Shown: positions 44,915 through 50,954 of the stretch, in pieces | Numbering within the stretch: the first letter of the stretch is position 1 | Layout of the letters: the number at the start of each line of letters is the position of its first letter | Assembly: GCA_028292245.1 (NCBI GenBank) | Contig: JAQGMS010000196.1 | Span: 1-50,954, forward strand | Direction of reading: 5' to 3' | DNA: 50,954 nt | Origin: Ramlibacter sp. | Lineage (GTDB): Bacteria; Pseudomonadota; Gammaproteobacteria; Burkholderiales; Burkholderiaceae_C | The notes under the pieces: generated by a model | The model's database searches: none | The model's input: only the letters and a program-made list of their open reading frames with translations | What the model was told of the DNA's origin: nothing | Translations under genes and position numbers: made by a program

Positions 44915-46651
44915 ATGAAGCGATTCCCCCTTGCGGCCGGCGCGTTGCTGCTGGCTTTTGCCCAGGCCGCGCCTGCGCAATCCACGCCAACCGTTGTCGA
45001 AACCGAAACACCTGCGGAGCCCACCGCGCTGGACGCCGAACTTTTCTACCAATTGCTGCTGGGCGAACTCAATGCGCGCGGCACCGAGCCGGGCGCCGGC
45101 TATTCGTTGATCCTGGATGCCGCGCGCAAGACCAACGACCCCGCGCTCTACCAGCGCGCCGTCGACGTCGCCTTCCAGGCGCGTTCGGGTGACTCGGCGC
45201 TGCAAGCTGCCCGCGCCTGGAAGCAGGCGTATCCCACCTCGCGCGAGGCCAACCGGTACGTGCTGCAGATCCTGGTCGCGCTCAATCGCGTGGCGGACAG
45301 CACCGAGCCGCTGAAGACCGATCTGGCGCTGGCCGACCCGAAAGACCGCAGTGCCGTGCTGGCAGTGATCCCGCGCACTTATTCGCGCGTGACCGACAAG
45401 AAGCTGGCAGCCGGCGTCGTCGAGCAGGCGCTGGCCGATTACCTCGCACAACCGGCCACGGCCGCACCCGCATGGACTGCCGTCGGACGGTTGCGGCTGG
45501 CCGCCGGTGACAGCGCCGGCGCCCTGGAAGCCGCGCGGCGCGGACAGGCGCTGACGCCGACGGCGGAAGGCCCCGCGCTGCTGGCGCTGGAACTGATGGA
45601 CCCCAAGCTGCCGCAAGCCGAGCCGATCGTGCGCCGCTACATGGAGGGCAAGCCCCTGCCCGAATTGCGCATGGGCTACGCCCGCGCGCTGCTGGATGCC
45701 CAGCGCTATGGCGAGGCCGCGCAACAGCTGCAAGTGGTCACGGCGGAAAAGCCCGACTACCCGGAGGCGTGGCTGGTCCAAGGCACCTTGCAGTTGCAGG
45801 ACAACCACGACGCCGCGGCCGAGGCGTCGCTCAGGCGCTATATCGAATTGGCACAGGCGCAGCGCAGCGGCGACGAGCGCGCCCGCGGCCTGGCGCAGGC
45901 CTATATGTCCTTGTCGAAGATCGCCGAGAAGCGCAAGGACTACGCCATGGCCGGGGCCTGGCTGGATCGCATCGAAAACCAGCAGGACCTGGTCGCCGCG
46001 CAGAACCGGCGGGCGTCCATCCTTGCGCGCCAGGGCAAATTGGAAGAAGCGCGCAAGCTGCTGCGCTCGCTGCCCGAGCGCAATCCCGAGGATGCGCGCA
46101 TCAAATTGAGCGCTGAAGTGCAATTGCTGCGTGACAACAAGCAGTACAAGGCGGCTTACGACCTGCTGGCCCAGGCCACCGCCAAGCCGCCGCTGGACGC
46201 CGACCTGCTGTATGACCAGGCCATGCTGGCCGAAAAGATGGGCAACCTGCCCGAGATGGAGCGGCTGCTGCGCCAGGTGATCGCGGCCAAGCCCGAGTAC
46301 CACTCCGCTTACAACGCACTGGGCTATTCGTTCGCGGAACGCAATGTCCGGCTGCCCGAAGCCAAGGAGTTGATCCAGAAGGCGCTGACGTTCGCGCCGG
46401 ACGACCCGTTCATCAGCGACAGCCTGGCCTGGGTCGAATTCCGTATGGGCAACCGGGCCGAAGCTCTGCGCATCCTGGACACGGCCTACAAGGCGCGCCC
46501 CGATGCCGACATCGCCGCGCACCTGGGGGAAGTTCTCTGGAGCCTGGGCCAGCGCGACCGGGCGCAGACCATCTGGAAAGAGGGCCTGCTGCTCAACAGT
46601 GACAACGAAACCCTGCAGGAAACCTTGAAACGCCTGCGCGTGAAGCCATGA
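44915..46651 (+). CDS. Secreted tetratricopeptide-repeat protein
   Basis: A 578-residue protein with a signal peptide (MKRFPLAAGALLLAFAQAAPAQS). At least eight degenerate TPR units follow from about residue 90 to the end, for example ARALLDAQRYGEAAQQLQVV, YDQAMLAEKMGNLPEMERLL and NALGYSFAERNVRLPEAKEL. The start at 44915 gives the signal peptide directly; an ATG six codons earlier (44897) overlaps the mutM start codon on the other strand and is less likely. It overlaps lolB by four bases, so it is likely an envelope protein co-expressed with the lipoprotein sorting factor. Confidence 0.88.
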   Translation: MKRFPLAAGALLLAFAQAAPAQSTPTVVETETPAEPTALDAELFYQLLLGELNARGTEPGAGYSLILDAARKTNDPALYQRAVDVAFQARSGDSALQAARAWKQAYPTSREANRYVLQILVALNRVADSTEPLKTDLALADPKDRSAVLAVIPRTYSRVTDKKLAAGVVEQALADYLAQPATAAPAWTAVGRLRLAAGDSAGALEAARRGQALTPTAEGPALLALELMDPKLPQAEPIVRRYMEGKPLPELRMGYARALLDAQRYGEAAQQLQVVTAEKPDYPEAWLVQGTLQLQDNHDAAAEASLRRYIELAQAQRSGDERARGLAQAYMSLSKIAEKRKDYAMAGAWLDRIENQQDLVAAQNRRASILARQGKLEEARKLLRSLPERNPEDARIKLSAEVQLLRDNKQYKAAYDLLAQATAKPPLDADLLYDQAMLAEKMGNLPEMERLLRQVIAAKPEYHSAYNALGYSFAERNVRLPEAKELIQKALTFAPDDPFISDSLAWVEFRMGNRAEALRILDTAYKARPDADIAAHLGEVLWSLGQRDRAQTIWKEGLLLNSDNETLQETLKRLRVKP

Positions 46652-47133
46652 CCCGCTGGCTGCTGGCCCTGTTGCTGGCTTTCCTGGCTGCGGGGTGCGC
46701 CAGCCCGCCGCGCGCCACGCCCACGGCCGACGGTGCAGCCGGTCCCTGGAGCGGGCGCATGGCGTTGCAGGTGGAAGGCAACCAGAGCCAGTCCTTTTCC
46801 GCCGGGTTCGAGCTCAAAGGCAACGCGCAGGCGGGCGAGTTGACGCTGTCCAGTCCCCTGGGCGGCACCTTGGCGGTGCTGGCATGGGCTCCGGGCTCGG
46901 CGACGCTTCGCTCCGGTGGGCAGACGCGGGAGTTCGAATCGGTGGACGCGCTGGTGGCCCACGCCACCGGCTCCGCCATCCCGGTCGCCGCGCTGTTCGA
47001 CTGGCTGCGCGGCACACCCACGGCCGTGGCGGGCTGGCAAGCCGATCTTTCCCTCCTGGGGCAGGGCCGCCTGGCCGCTCGGCGTACCGAGCCGCCTCCG
47101 GTTGCCGATCTGCGGGTCGCGCTGGACCGGTAG
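46648..47133 (+). CDS. lolB: Outer-membrane lipoprotein LolB
   Basis: A 161-residue lipoprotein that receives lipoproteins from LolA and inserts them in the outer membrane. A lipobox LAAGC puts the lipidated Cys at residue 17. The body shows the unclosed barrel pattern GRMALQVEG, ELTLSSPLGGTLAVLAW, ALFDWLRGTPTAVAGW. The order TPR protein - lolB - ispE is the usual one in Burkholderiales and supports the assignment. It begins inside the end of the TPR gene (ATGA overlap) and is seven bases upstream of ispE. Confidence 0.92.
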   Translation: MTRWLLALLLAFLAAGCASPPRATPTADGAAGPWSGRMALQVEGNQSQSFSAGFELKGNAQAGELTLSSPLGGTLAVLAWAPGSATLRSGGQTREFESVDALVAHATGSAIPVAALFDWLRGTPTAVAGWQADLSLLGQGRLAARRTEPPPVADLRVALDR

Positions 47134-47140
47134 CGGCGTC

Positions 47141-48010
47141 ATGAAGGCGTTGTACGACGTCCCGGCGCCGGCCAAGCTGAACCTCTTTTTGCATGTCACC
47201 GGGCAGCGGGCCGACGGGCTGCACCTGCTGCAGTCGGCCTTCATGCTGATCGACTGGTGCGACACGCTGCATTTCGAGCTGCGCCCCGGCGGCGCCCTCA
47301 GCCGCGAAGACCTGGCCCGGCCGCTGCCGCCGGACGACTTGGTCCTGCGCGCCGCGCGCGCGCTTCAGGCGGCCTCGGGTACAGGCCATGGCGCGCACAT
47401 CTCGATTGAAAAGCGGCTGCCGGAACAGGCTGGCATGGGTGGCGGCTCGTCCGACGCGGCCAGCTGCCTGCTGGCTCTCAACCGGCTTTGGGGCGTGGGA
47501 TTGCCCCTCTCGGCGTTGGCCAGGATCGGCCTGGAACTGGGCGCCGATGTGCCCTTTTTCCTGGGCGGACGCAATGCGTGGGTCGAGGGCATCGGGGAGC
47601 GATTGACGCCGGTGGACCTGCCGCCGGCCCGGTTTGCCGTGGTCAAGCCCGCCCAGGGGCTGGCCACCGGCCCGGTCTTCAGTGACGCGCAGCTGAACCG
47701 CAGCAGTGAGCCTGCTATAATTTCAGGCTTTGCTGCAAACCCGTACGGCTTTGGCCACAACGACTTGCAAGAGGTGGCGCAGAGGCTTTGTCCCGGCGTC
47801 ACGCAGGCCCTTCAATGGCTGGGCTCGCAAGGCTTGGAAGGGCGGATGACGGGGTCTGGCAGTGCGGTTTTTGCACGGATGCCCGATGATCGGGCCCTCC
47901 GGGCGGCACTTGCCAACCCGCCAGCGGGTTGGCAAGTGCGGATATGCGGTAATTTGGTGGCTCATCCTCTGGTGGGATGGGCACCCAGCGACGTTTCGGT
48001 GGGCGGCTGA
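47141..48010 (+). CDS. ispE: 4-diphosphocytidyl-2-C-methyl-D-erythritol kinase
   Basis: A 289-residue GHMP kinase of the non-mevalonate isoprenoid pathway. The N-terminal PAPAKLNLFLHVTG, the ATP-binding glycine-rich GMGGGSSDAAS near residue 97, the GADVPFF segment and the C-terminal MTGSGSAVFA are all present. The start at 47141 follows lolB after seven bases. Its 3' half contains a promoter-like sequence (47693-47721) that may serve tRNA-Gln and prs. Confidence 0.95.
   Translation: MKALYDVPAPAKLNLFLHVTGQRADGLHLLQSAFMLIDWCDTLHFELRPGGALSREDLARPLPPDDLVLRAARALQAASGTGHGAHISIEKRLPEQAGMGGGSSDAASCLLALNRLWGVGLPLSALARIGLELGADVPFFLGGRNAWVEGIGERLTPVDLPPARFAVVKPAQGLATGPVFSDAQLNRSSEPAIISGFAANPYGFGHNDLQEVAQRLCPGVTQALQWLGSQGLEGRMTGSGSAVFARMPDDRALRAALANPPAGWQVRICGNLVAHPLVGWAPSDVSVGG
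47693..47721 (+). promoter_or_regulatory. Promoter candidate inside ispE for tRNA-Gln/prs
   Basis: TATAAT at 47716-47721 preceded by TGC (extended -10) and, 17 bases upstream, CTGAAC (47693-47698) as a weak -35. The distance to the tRNA is about 300 bp, so transcripts would carry the ispE 3' end as leader. Confidence 0.45.
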
Positions 48011-48030
48011 TTTCAGCGGTCAACCCGTGT

Positions 48031-48107
48031 AGGGGAGTCGCCAAGCTGGTTAAGGCACTGGATTTTGATTCCAGCATGCGAAGGTTCGAATCCTTCCTCC
48101 CCTGCCA
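48031..48107 (+). tRNA. tRNA-Gln (anticodon TTG)
   Basis: 77 nt fold into a cloverleaf: acceptor AGGGGAG with CTCCCCT, anticodon stem CTGGA-TTTTGAT-TCCAG with anticodon TTG, T arm GAAGG-TTCGAAT-CCTTC, discriminator G and encoded CCA. It is close in sequence to known bacterial tRNA-Gln (TTG). It lies between ispE and prs, in the position typical of Burkholderiales. Confidence 0.97.
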
Positions 48108-48153
48108 AATACGCTAGGCGTAAAGGCAAGTTTTATTAATCGCTGGGGCCGTG

Positions 48154-49131
48154 ATGCAGGTTGTTCCACATCCCGATTTCATGGTGTTCACAGGGAACGC
48201 CAATCCCGCGCTGGCCGCGGAGATCGCCGGCCACCTGGGCATTTCGCTCGGTGCCGCGAGCGTGGGGCGCTTTTCCGACGGTGAAGTCACCGTCGAGATC
48301 ACGACCAACGTGCGGGCCCGGGACGTTTTCGTGGTGCAGTCCACCTGCGCCCCGACCAACGAGAATCTGATGGAATTGCTGATCATGGTCGATGCGCTCA
48401 AGCGCGCCTCGGCCGAGCGGATCAGCGCGGTGATCCCGTATTTCGGGTACGCCCGCCAGGATCGCCGGCCGCGCTCGTCGCGCGTCCCGATCTCGGCGAA
48501 GGTGGTGGCCAACCTGCTGCAGACCGTGGGTGTGTCGCGGGTGTTGACGATGGATTTGCATGCCGACCAGATCCAGGGATTTTTCGACATCCCGGTGGAC
48601 AACATCTACGCGTCGCCGGTGCTGCTGGCGGACGTGCGGTCCAAGAAGTACGACGACCTGATCGTGGTTTCGCCGGACGTCGGCGGCGTGGTGCGGGCCC
48701 GGGCCCTGGCCAAGCAACTGGACACCGACCTGGCGATCATCGACAAGCGGCGCCCGCGGGCGAACGTGAGCGAAGTGATGCACGTGATCGGCGAGATCGA
48801 CGGGCGCAACTGCGTGATCATGGACGACATGATCGACACCGCCGGCACGCTGGTGAAGGCGGCCGAGGTGCTCAAGGAGCGCGGCGCCAAGAAGGTTTAT
48901 GCGTATTGCACGCACCCGATCTTTTCGGGACCGGCGATCGAGCGGATCGCCAAGGGCTCGGCCCTGGACGAAGTGGTGGTGACCAACACCATCCCGCTGT
49001 CCGACGCCGCGCGCGCATGCAAGAAGATCCGCCAGCTCACCGTGGCCCCGCTGATCGCGGAAACGATCCAGCGGATCGCCAAGGGTGAGTCGGTGATGAG
49101 TTTGTTCTCGGACCAGGAAAATCTCTTTTAA
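48154..49131 (+). CDS. prs: Ribose-phosphate pyrophosphokinase (PRPP synthase)
   Basis: A 325-residue enzyme making PRPP from ribose 5-phosphate and ATP for nucleotide, His and Trp synthesis. Seen: [20 protein letters not shown] at the N-terminus, the pyrophosphate-transfer loop region [33 protein letters not shown], and the PRPP-binding motif [23 protein letters not shown] at 48154 is taken as start; GTG at 48151 directly before it is also possible. tRNA-Gln is 46 bp upstream. Confidence 0.95.
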   Translation: MQVVPHPDFMVFTGNANPALAAEIAGHLGISLGAASVGRFSDGEVTVEITTNVRARDVFVVQSTCAPTNENLMELLIMVDALKRASAERISAVIPYFGYARQDRRPRSSRVPISAKVVANLLQTVGVSRVLTMDLHADQIQGFFDIPVDNIYASPVLLADVRSKKYDDLIVVSPDVGGVVRARALAKQLDTDLAIIDKRRPRANVSEVMHVIGEIDGRNCVIMDDMIDTAGTLVKAAEVLKERGAKKVYAYCTHPIFSGPAIERIAKGSALDEVVVTNTIPLSDAARACKKIRQLTVAPLIAETIQRIAKGESVMSLFSDQENLF

Positions 49132-49159
49132 GAGATTTATTCAAAACCTTTCAAGGTTT
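49119..49159 (+). terminator. Two short hairpins at the prs 3' end
   Basis: AAATCTCT-TTTA-AGAGATTT (49119-49138), which includes the prs stop codon, and AAACCTT-TC-AAGGTTT (49144-49159) form two adjacent stems. There is no T-run, so this is not a clear intrinsic terminator; they may protect the mRNA end or attenuate read-through into rplY. Confidence 0.4.
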
Positions 49160-49182
49160 GGAAAACCTGTTCTGAGGCAATG

Positions 49183-49253
49183 AGCGGGCGGCGCTTGACG
49201 GCGCGGCCCTTTTTAAACCGGAGCCCGCTGGTCGCGGCAGGCTCCTTTTGGAG
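49183..49253 (+). promoter_or_regulatory. Possible structural switch in the rplY leader
   Basis: Three pairings compete: AGCGGGC (49183-49189) with GCCCGCT (49223-49229); GGAGCC (49220-49225) with GGCTCC (49240-49245); and CTCC (49242-49245) with the ribosome binding site GGAG (49250-49253) across a TTTT loop. The first and second exclude one another, and the second keeps CTCC away from the ribosome site. This is suggestive of translational control of L25, but the pairings are short. Confidence 0.4.
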
Positions 49254-49259
49254 TGAATC

Positions 49260-50009
49260 ATGAAATTCGTCGCTTTTGAGCGCGCAAAGCAGGGTACGGG
49301 TGCGAGCCGCCGTCTCCGCAATACGGGCAAGACCCCGGGTATCGTTTACGGGGGCGATGGCCAGCCGCAACTGATCGAGCTCGATCACAACGCGCTGTGG
49401 CACGCCCTGAAGAAGGAAACCTTCCATTCCACCATCCTGGACATGGAACTGGCCGGCAAGGAAGCCAAGGTGCTGCTGCGCGACGTCCAGTACCACCCGT
49501 ACAAGCAGCAGGTCACGCACATCGACTTCCAGCGCGTCGACGCCAAGACCAAGTTGCACATGAAGGTGCCGCTGCACTACGTGAAGGCCGAGGAATCGCA
49601 GGCCGTCAAGTTCGAAAGCTGCGTCGTGAACCACGTGATGTCGGAGCTCGACATCTCCTGCCTGCCGGCCGACCTGCCCGAATACATCGAGGTGGACCTG
49701 TCCGGCATGAAGAAGGGCATGTCCCTGCACCTGAACGACATCCAGCTGCCCAAGGGCGTCACGCCCGTGACGCGCGGCAAGCCGAATCCGGTGCTGGTGT
49801 CGGTGGTGATGATCGGCGGCGAAGAGGTTGCCGAACCCGGCGCCGAAGCTGCTGCAGCTGCCGCCGTTCCCGCTGCTGCGGACGCCAAGGCGCCCGCTGG
49901 CGGCAAGGGCGACGCCAAGGGTGGCGACAAGGGCGATGCGAAGGGCGACAAGGGCGGCGACGCCAAGGCCGCCCCGGCCGCCAAGGCGCCGGCTGCCAAG
50001 AAGAAGTAA
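49260..50009 (+). CDS. rplY: 50S ribosomal protein L25 / Ctc, with low-complexity tail
   Basis: A 249-residue protein of the long L25/TL5 form that binds 5S rRNA. Residues 1 to about 95 are the L25 domain ([20 protein letters not shown]), followed by the TL5 domain ([21 protein letters not shown] near residues 123-145, split for length) to about 190. The rest is an Ala/Lys/Gly/Asp-rich tail with [14 protein letters not shown]-type repeats ending in AAKKK, longer than in short E. coli-like L25. The tail is probably disordered and basic overall. The gene lies between prs and pth; RBS GGAG at 49250. Confidence 0.95.
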   Translation: MKFVAFERAKQGTGASRRLRNTGKTPGIVYGGDGQPQLIELDHNALWHALKKETFHSTILDMELAGKEAKVLLRDVQYHPYKQQVTHIDFQRVDAKTKLHMKVPLHYVKAEESQAVKFESCVVNHVMSELDISCLPADLPEYIEVDLSGMKKGMSLHLNDIQLPKGVTPVTRGKPNPVLVSVVMIGGEEVAEPGAEAAAAAAVPAAADAKAPAGGKGDAKGGDKGDAKGDKGGDAKAAPAAKAPAAKKK

Positions 50010-50030
50010 ATTCTTCACAGCGCTCGCGGT

Positions 50031-50060
50031 AAACGGCCCACTTCGGTGGGCCGTTTTTTT
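50031..50060 (+). terminator. Intrinsic terminator after rplY
   Basis: AAACGGCCCAC-TTCG-GTGGGCCGTTT with the T-run continuing to 7 T. The stem is 11 bp long, capped by a stable TTCG loop. It lies 22 bases after the rplY stop and should end transcription before pth. Confidence 0.93.
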
Positions 50061-50087
50061 GTTTGTGGCATCCGATAATCCAAACCC

Positions 50088-50696
50088 ATGATCAAACTCT
50101 TCGCAGGCCTGGGCAATCCCGGTCCCGAGTACGAAGCCACCCGGCACAACGTGGGGTTCTGGTGGGTCGACGCGCTTGCGCGCGAGCTCAAGGTGAACCT
50201 GGTGGCGGACAAGGGGTACCACGGGCAGCTTGCGCGCACGATGCTGCATGGCCAGACCGTCTGGCTGCTCAAGCCGCAGACCTTCATGAACCTGTCGGGC
50301 AAGTCGGTGGCCGCGCTGGCCCGTTTCTTCAAGCTGGCACCCGAGGAAATCCTGGTCGTGCACGACGAGCTCGACGTCGTGCCGGGCCAGGCCAAGCTCA
50401 AGTTCGGCGGCAGCCACGCGGGGCACAACGGCTTGCGCGACATCCACGCGCAATTGGGCACCGGCGACTACTGGCGGCTGCGGCTGGGCATCGGGCATCC
50501 GGGCGTGAAGTCCGAGGTCATCGACTGGGTGCTGAAGAAGCCGGCGCCCGAACAGCGAACCGCGATCGAGGAGTGCATCACCCGCACGCTCAAGGCCGTG
50601 CCCGCGCTGCTGGCCGGCGAGATGGAGAAGGCCACCTTGCTGGTGCACACCAGCAAGCCGCCGCGGCCCAAGCCGCCGCGCCCCGAAGGGATCTGA
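50088..50696 (+). CDS. pth: Peptidyl-tRNA hydrolase
   Basis: A 202-residue enzyme that releases tRNA from peptidyl-tRNA dropped by ribosomes. Conserved N10 and H20 lie in [19 protein letters not shown], and the catalytic-helper D93 in [24 protein letters not shown] and [13 protein letters not shown] are also present. The C-terminus ends in a Pro/Lys-rich stretch ([10 protein letters not shown]). ATG at 50088 follows the rplY terminator with a short leader that includes GATAAT (50074-50079), a possible -10. Confidence 0.95.
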   Translation: MIKLFAGLGNPGPEYEATRHNVGFWWVDALARELKVNLVADKGYHGQLARTMLHGQTVWLLKPQTFMNLSGKSVAALARFFKLAPEEILVVHDELDVVPGQAKLKFGGSHAGHNGLRDIHAQLGTGDYWRLRLGIGHPGVKSEVIDWVLKKPAPEQRTAIEECITRTLKAVPALLAGEMEKATLLVHTSKPPRPKPPRPEGI

Positions 50697-50722
50697 CACT
50701 GCGAACCAAGAGGAGGAGAACC

Positions 50723-50954
50723 ATGAGAAACAACATCCACACCGTACTTTCCTGCGCGCTCTTCGCGCTGGGGATGGGAAGCGCCGCCGCCGAGGACGTC
50801 TACCGCTGCGGCGACAGCTACAGCCAGACGCCCTGCCCGGGCTGCAAGGTGGTGCAAGTCGAAGACGCGCGCAGCGCGAGCCAGCGGTCGCAGACCAGCC
50901 AGGCGGCCCATCGCGATGCCAAGTCGGCGGATGCGATGGAAAAGGCCCGCCTGA
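50723..50954 (+). CDS. Small secreted protein, DUF4124-like, 3' end outside window
   Basis: The frame from ATG 50723 stays open to the window end (77 codons). A strong ribosome binding site AGGAGGAG (50711-50718) precedes it. The N-terminus has a signal peptide (IHTVLSCALFALGMGSAAA), then EDVYRCGDSYSQTPCPGCKV, which resembles the DUF4124 type of small periplasmic proteins (VYRC, YSQxPC). The Cys pattern suggests disulfides. The function of the family is unknown. Confidence 0.75.
   Translation, partial: MRNNIHTVLSCALFALGMGSAAAEDVYRCGDSYSQTPCPGCKVVQVEDARSASQRSQTSQAAHRDAKSADAMEKARL

Noticed and set aside
44534-46522. Minus-strand frame of 662 codons opposite the TPR gene
   Set aside because: No motif, composition typical of antisense frames; the TPR protein has a signal peptide and repeats.

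Overview
The window looks like a chromosomal stretch of a high-GC betaproteobacterium of the order Burkholderiales, most likely family Comamonadaceae (Ramlibacter/Variovorax-like). The basis is the housekeeping order on the right (hrcA, nadK-recN-rapZ, mutY-dynamin-mutM, TPR-lolB-ispE-tRNA-Gln-prs-rplY-pth), the abundance of orphan Bug-type binding proteins, and the porin type. The genus is inference; no rRNA is present.

Left part (1 to about 7.2 kb): the end of an NDP-forming acyl-CoA synthetase, an atypical short-chain dehydrogenase (SDR) without the usual catalytic residues, and a complete Liv-type ABC importer (binding protein, two ATPases, two permeases) on the plus strand. A palindrome-rich interval (7201-7429) separates it from the next block.

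Middle (7458-29115): 22 genes in a row on the minus strand, mostly overlapping or a few bases apart. They make a nearly complete CoA-thioester degradation set: an AMP-forming CoA ligase, three acyl-CoA dehydrogenases (two of them an overlapping pair), five enoyl-CoA hydratase/isomerase paralogues, two MaoC hydratases, two SDRs (one like HSD17B4, one like 2,4-dienoyl-CoA reductase), a thiolase, two CaiB-type CoA-transferases, an alpha-methylacyl-CoA racemase, a quinone-oxidoreductase-like MDR and a PA1024-like NADH:quinone reductase. A porin, a MipA/OmpV barrel and a Bug periplasmic protein sit among them. A divergent Bug gene and a GntR/FCD repressor lie at the upstream end (29247-30940), with palindromes in the shared promoter region. 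The gene set suggests uptake and beta-oxidation-like breakdown of a branched, unsaturated or alicyclic acid; the exact substrate cannot be read from sequence.

Right part (31-51 kb): a cytidylate-kinase-like protein with an altered P-loop, a GNAT-type protein, an unrecognised lipoprotein, a tRNA with CAU anticodon, a TPR/glycosyltransferase-9-like protein, then conserved core genes for heat-shock repression, NAD kinase, DNA repair, RNase adaptor, a dynamin-like GTPase between mutY and mutM, lipoprotein sorting, isoprenoid and PRPP synthesis, ribosomal protein L25 and peptidyl-tRNA hydrolase. The window ends inside a small secreted protein gene. Two copies of a dispersed palindromic repeat (1637-1741 and 40843-40950) and a possible structural switch in the rplY leader are the main non-coding points of interest.
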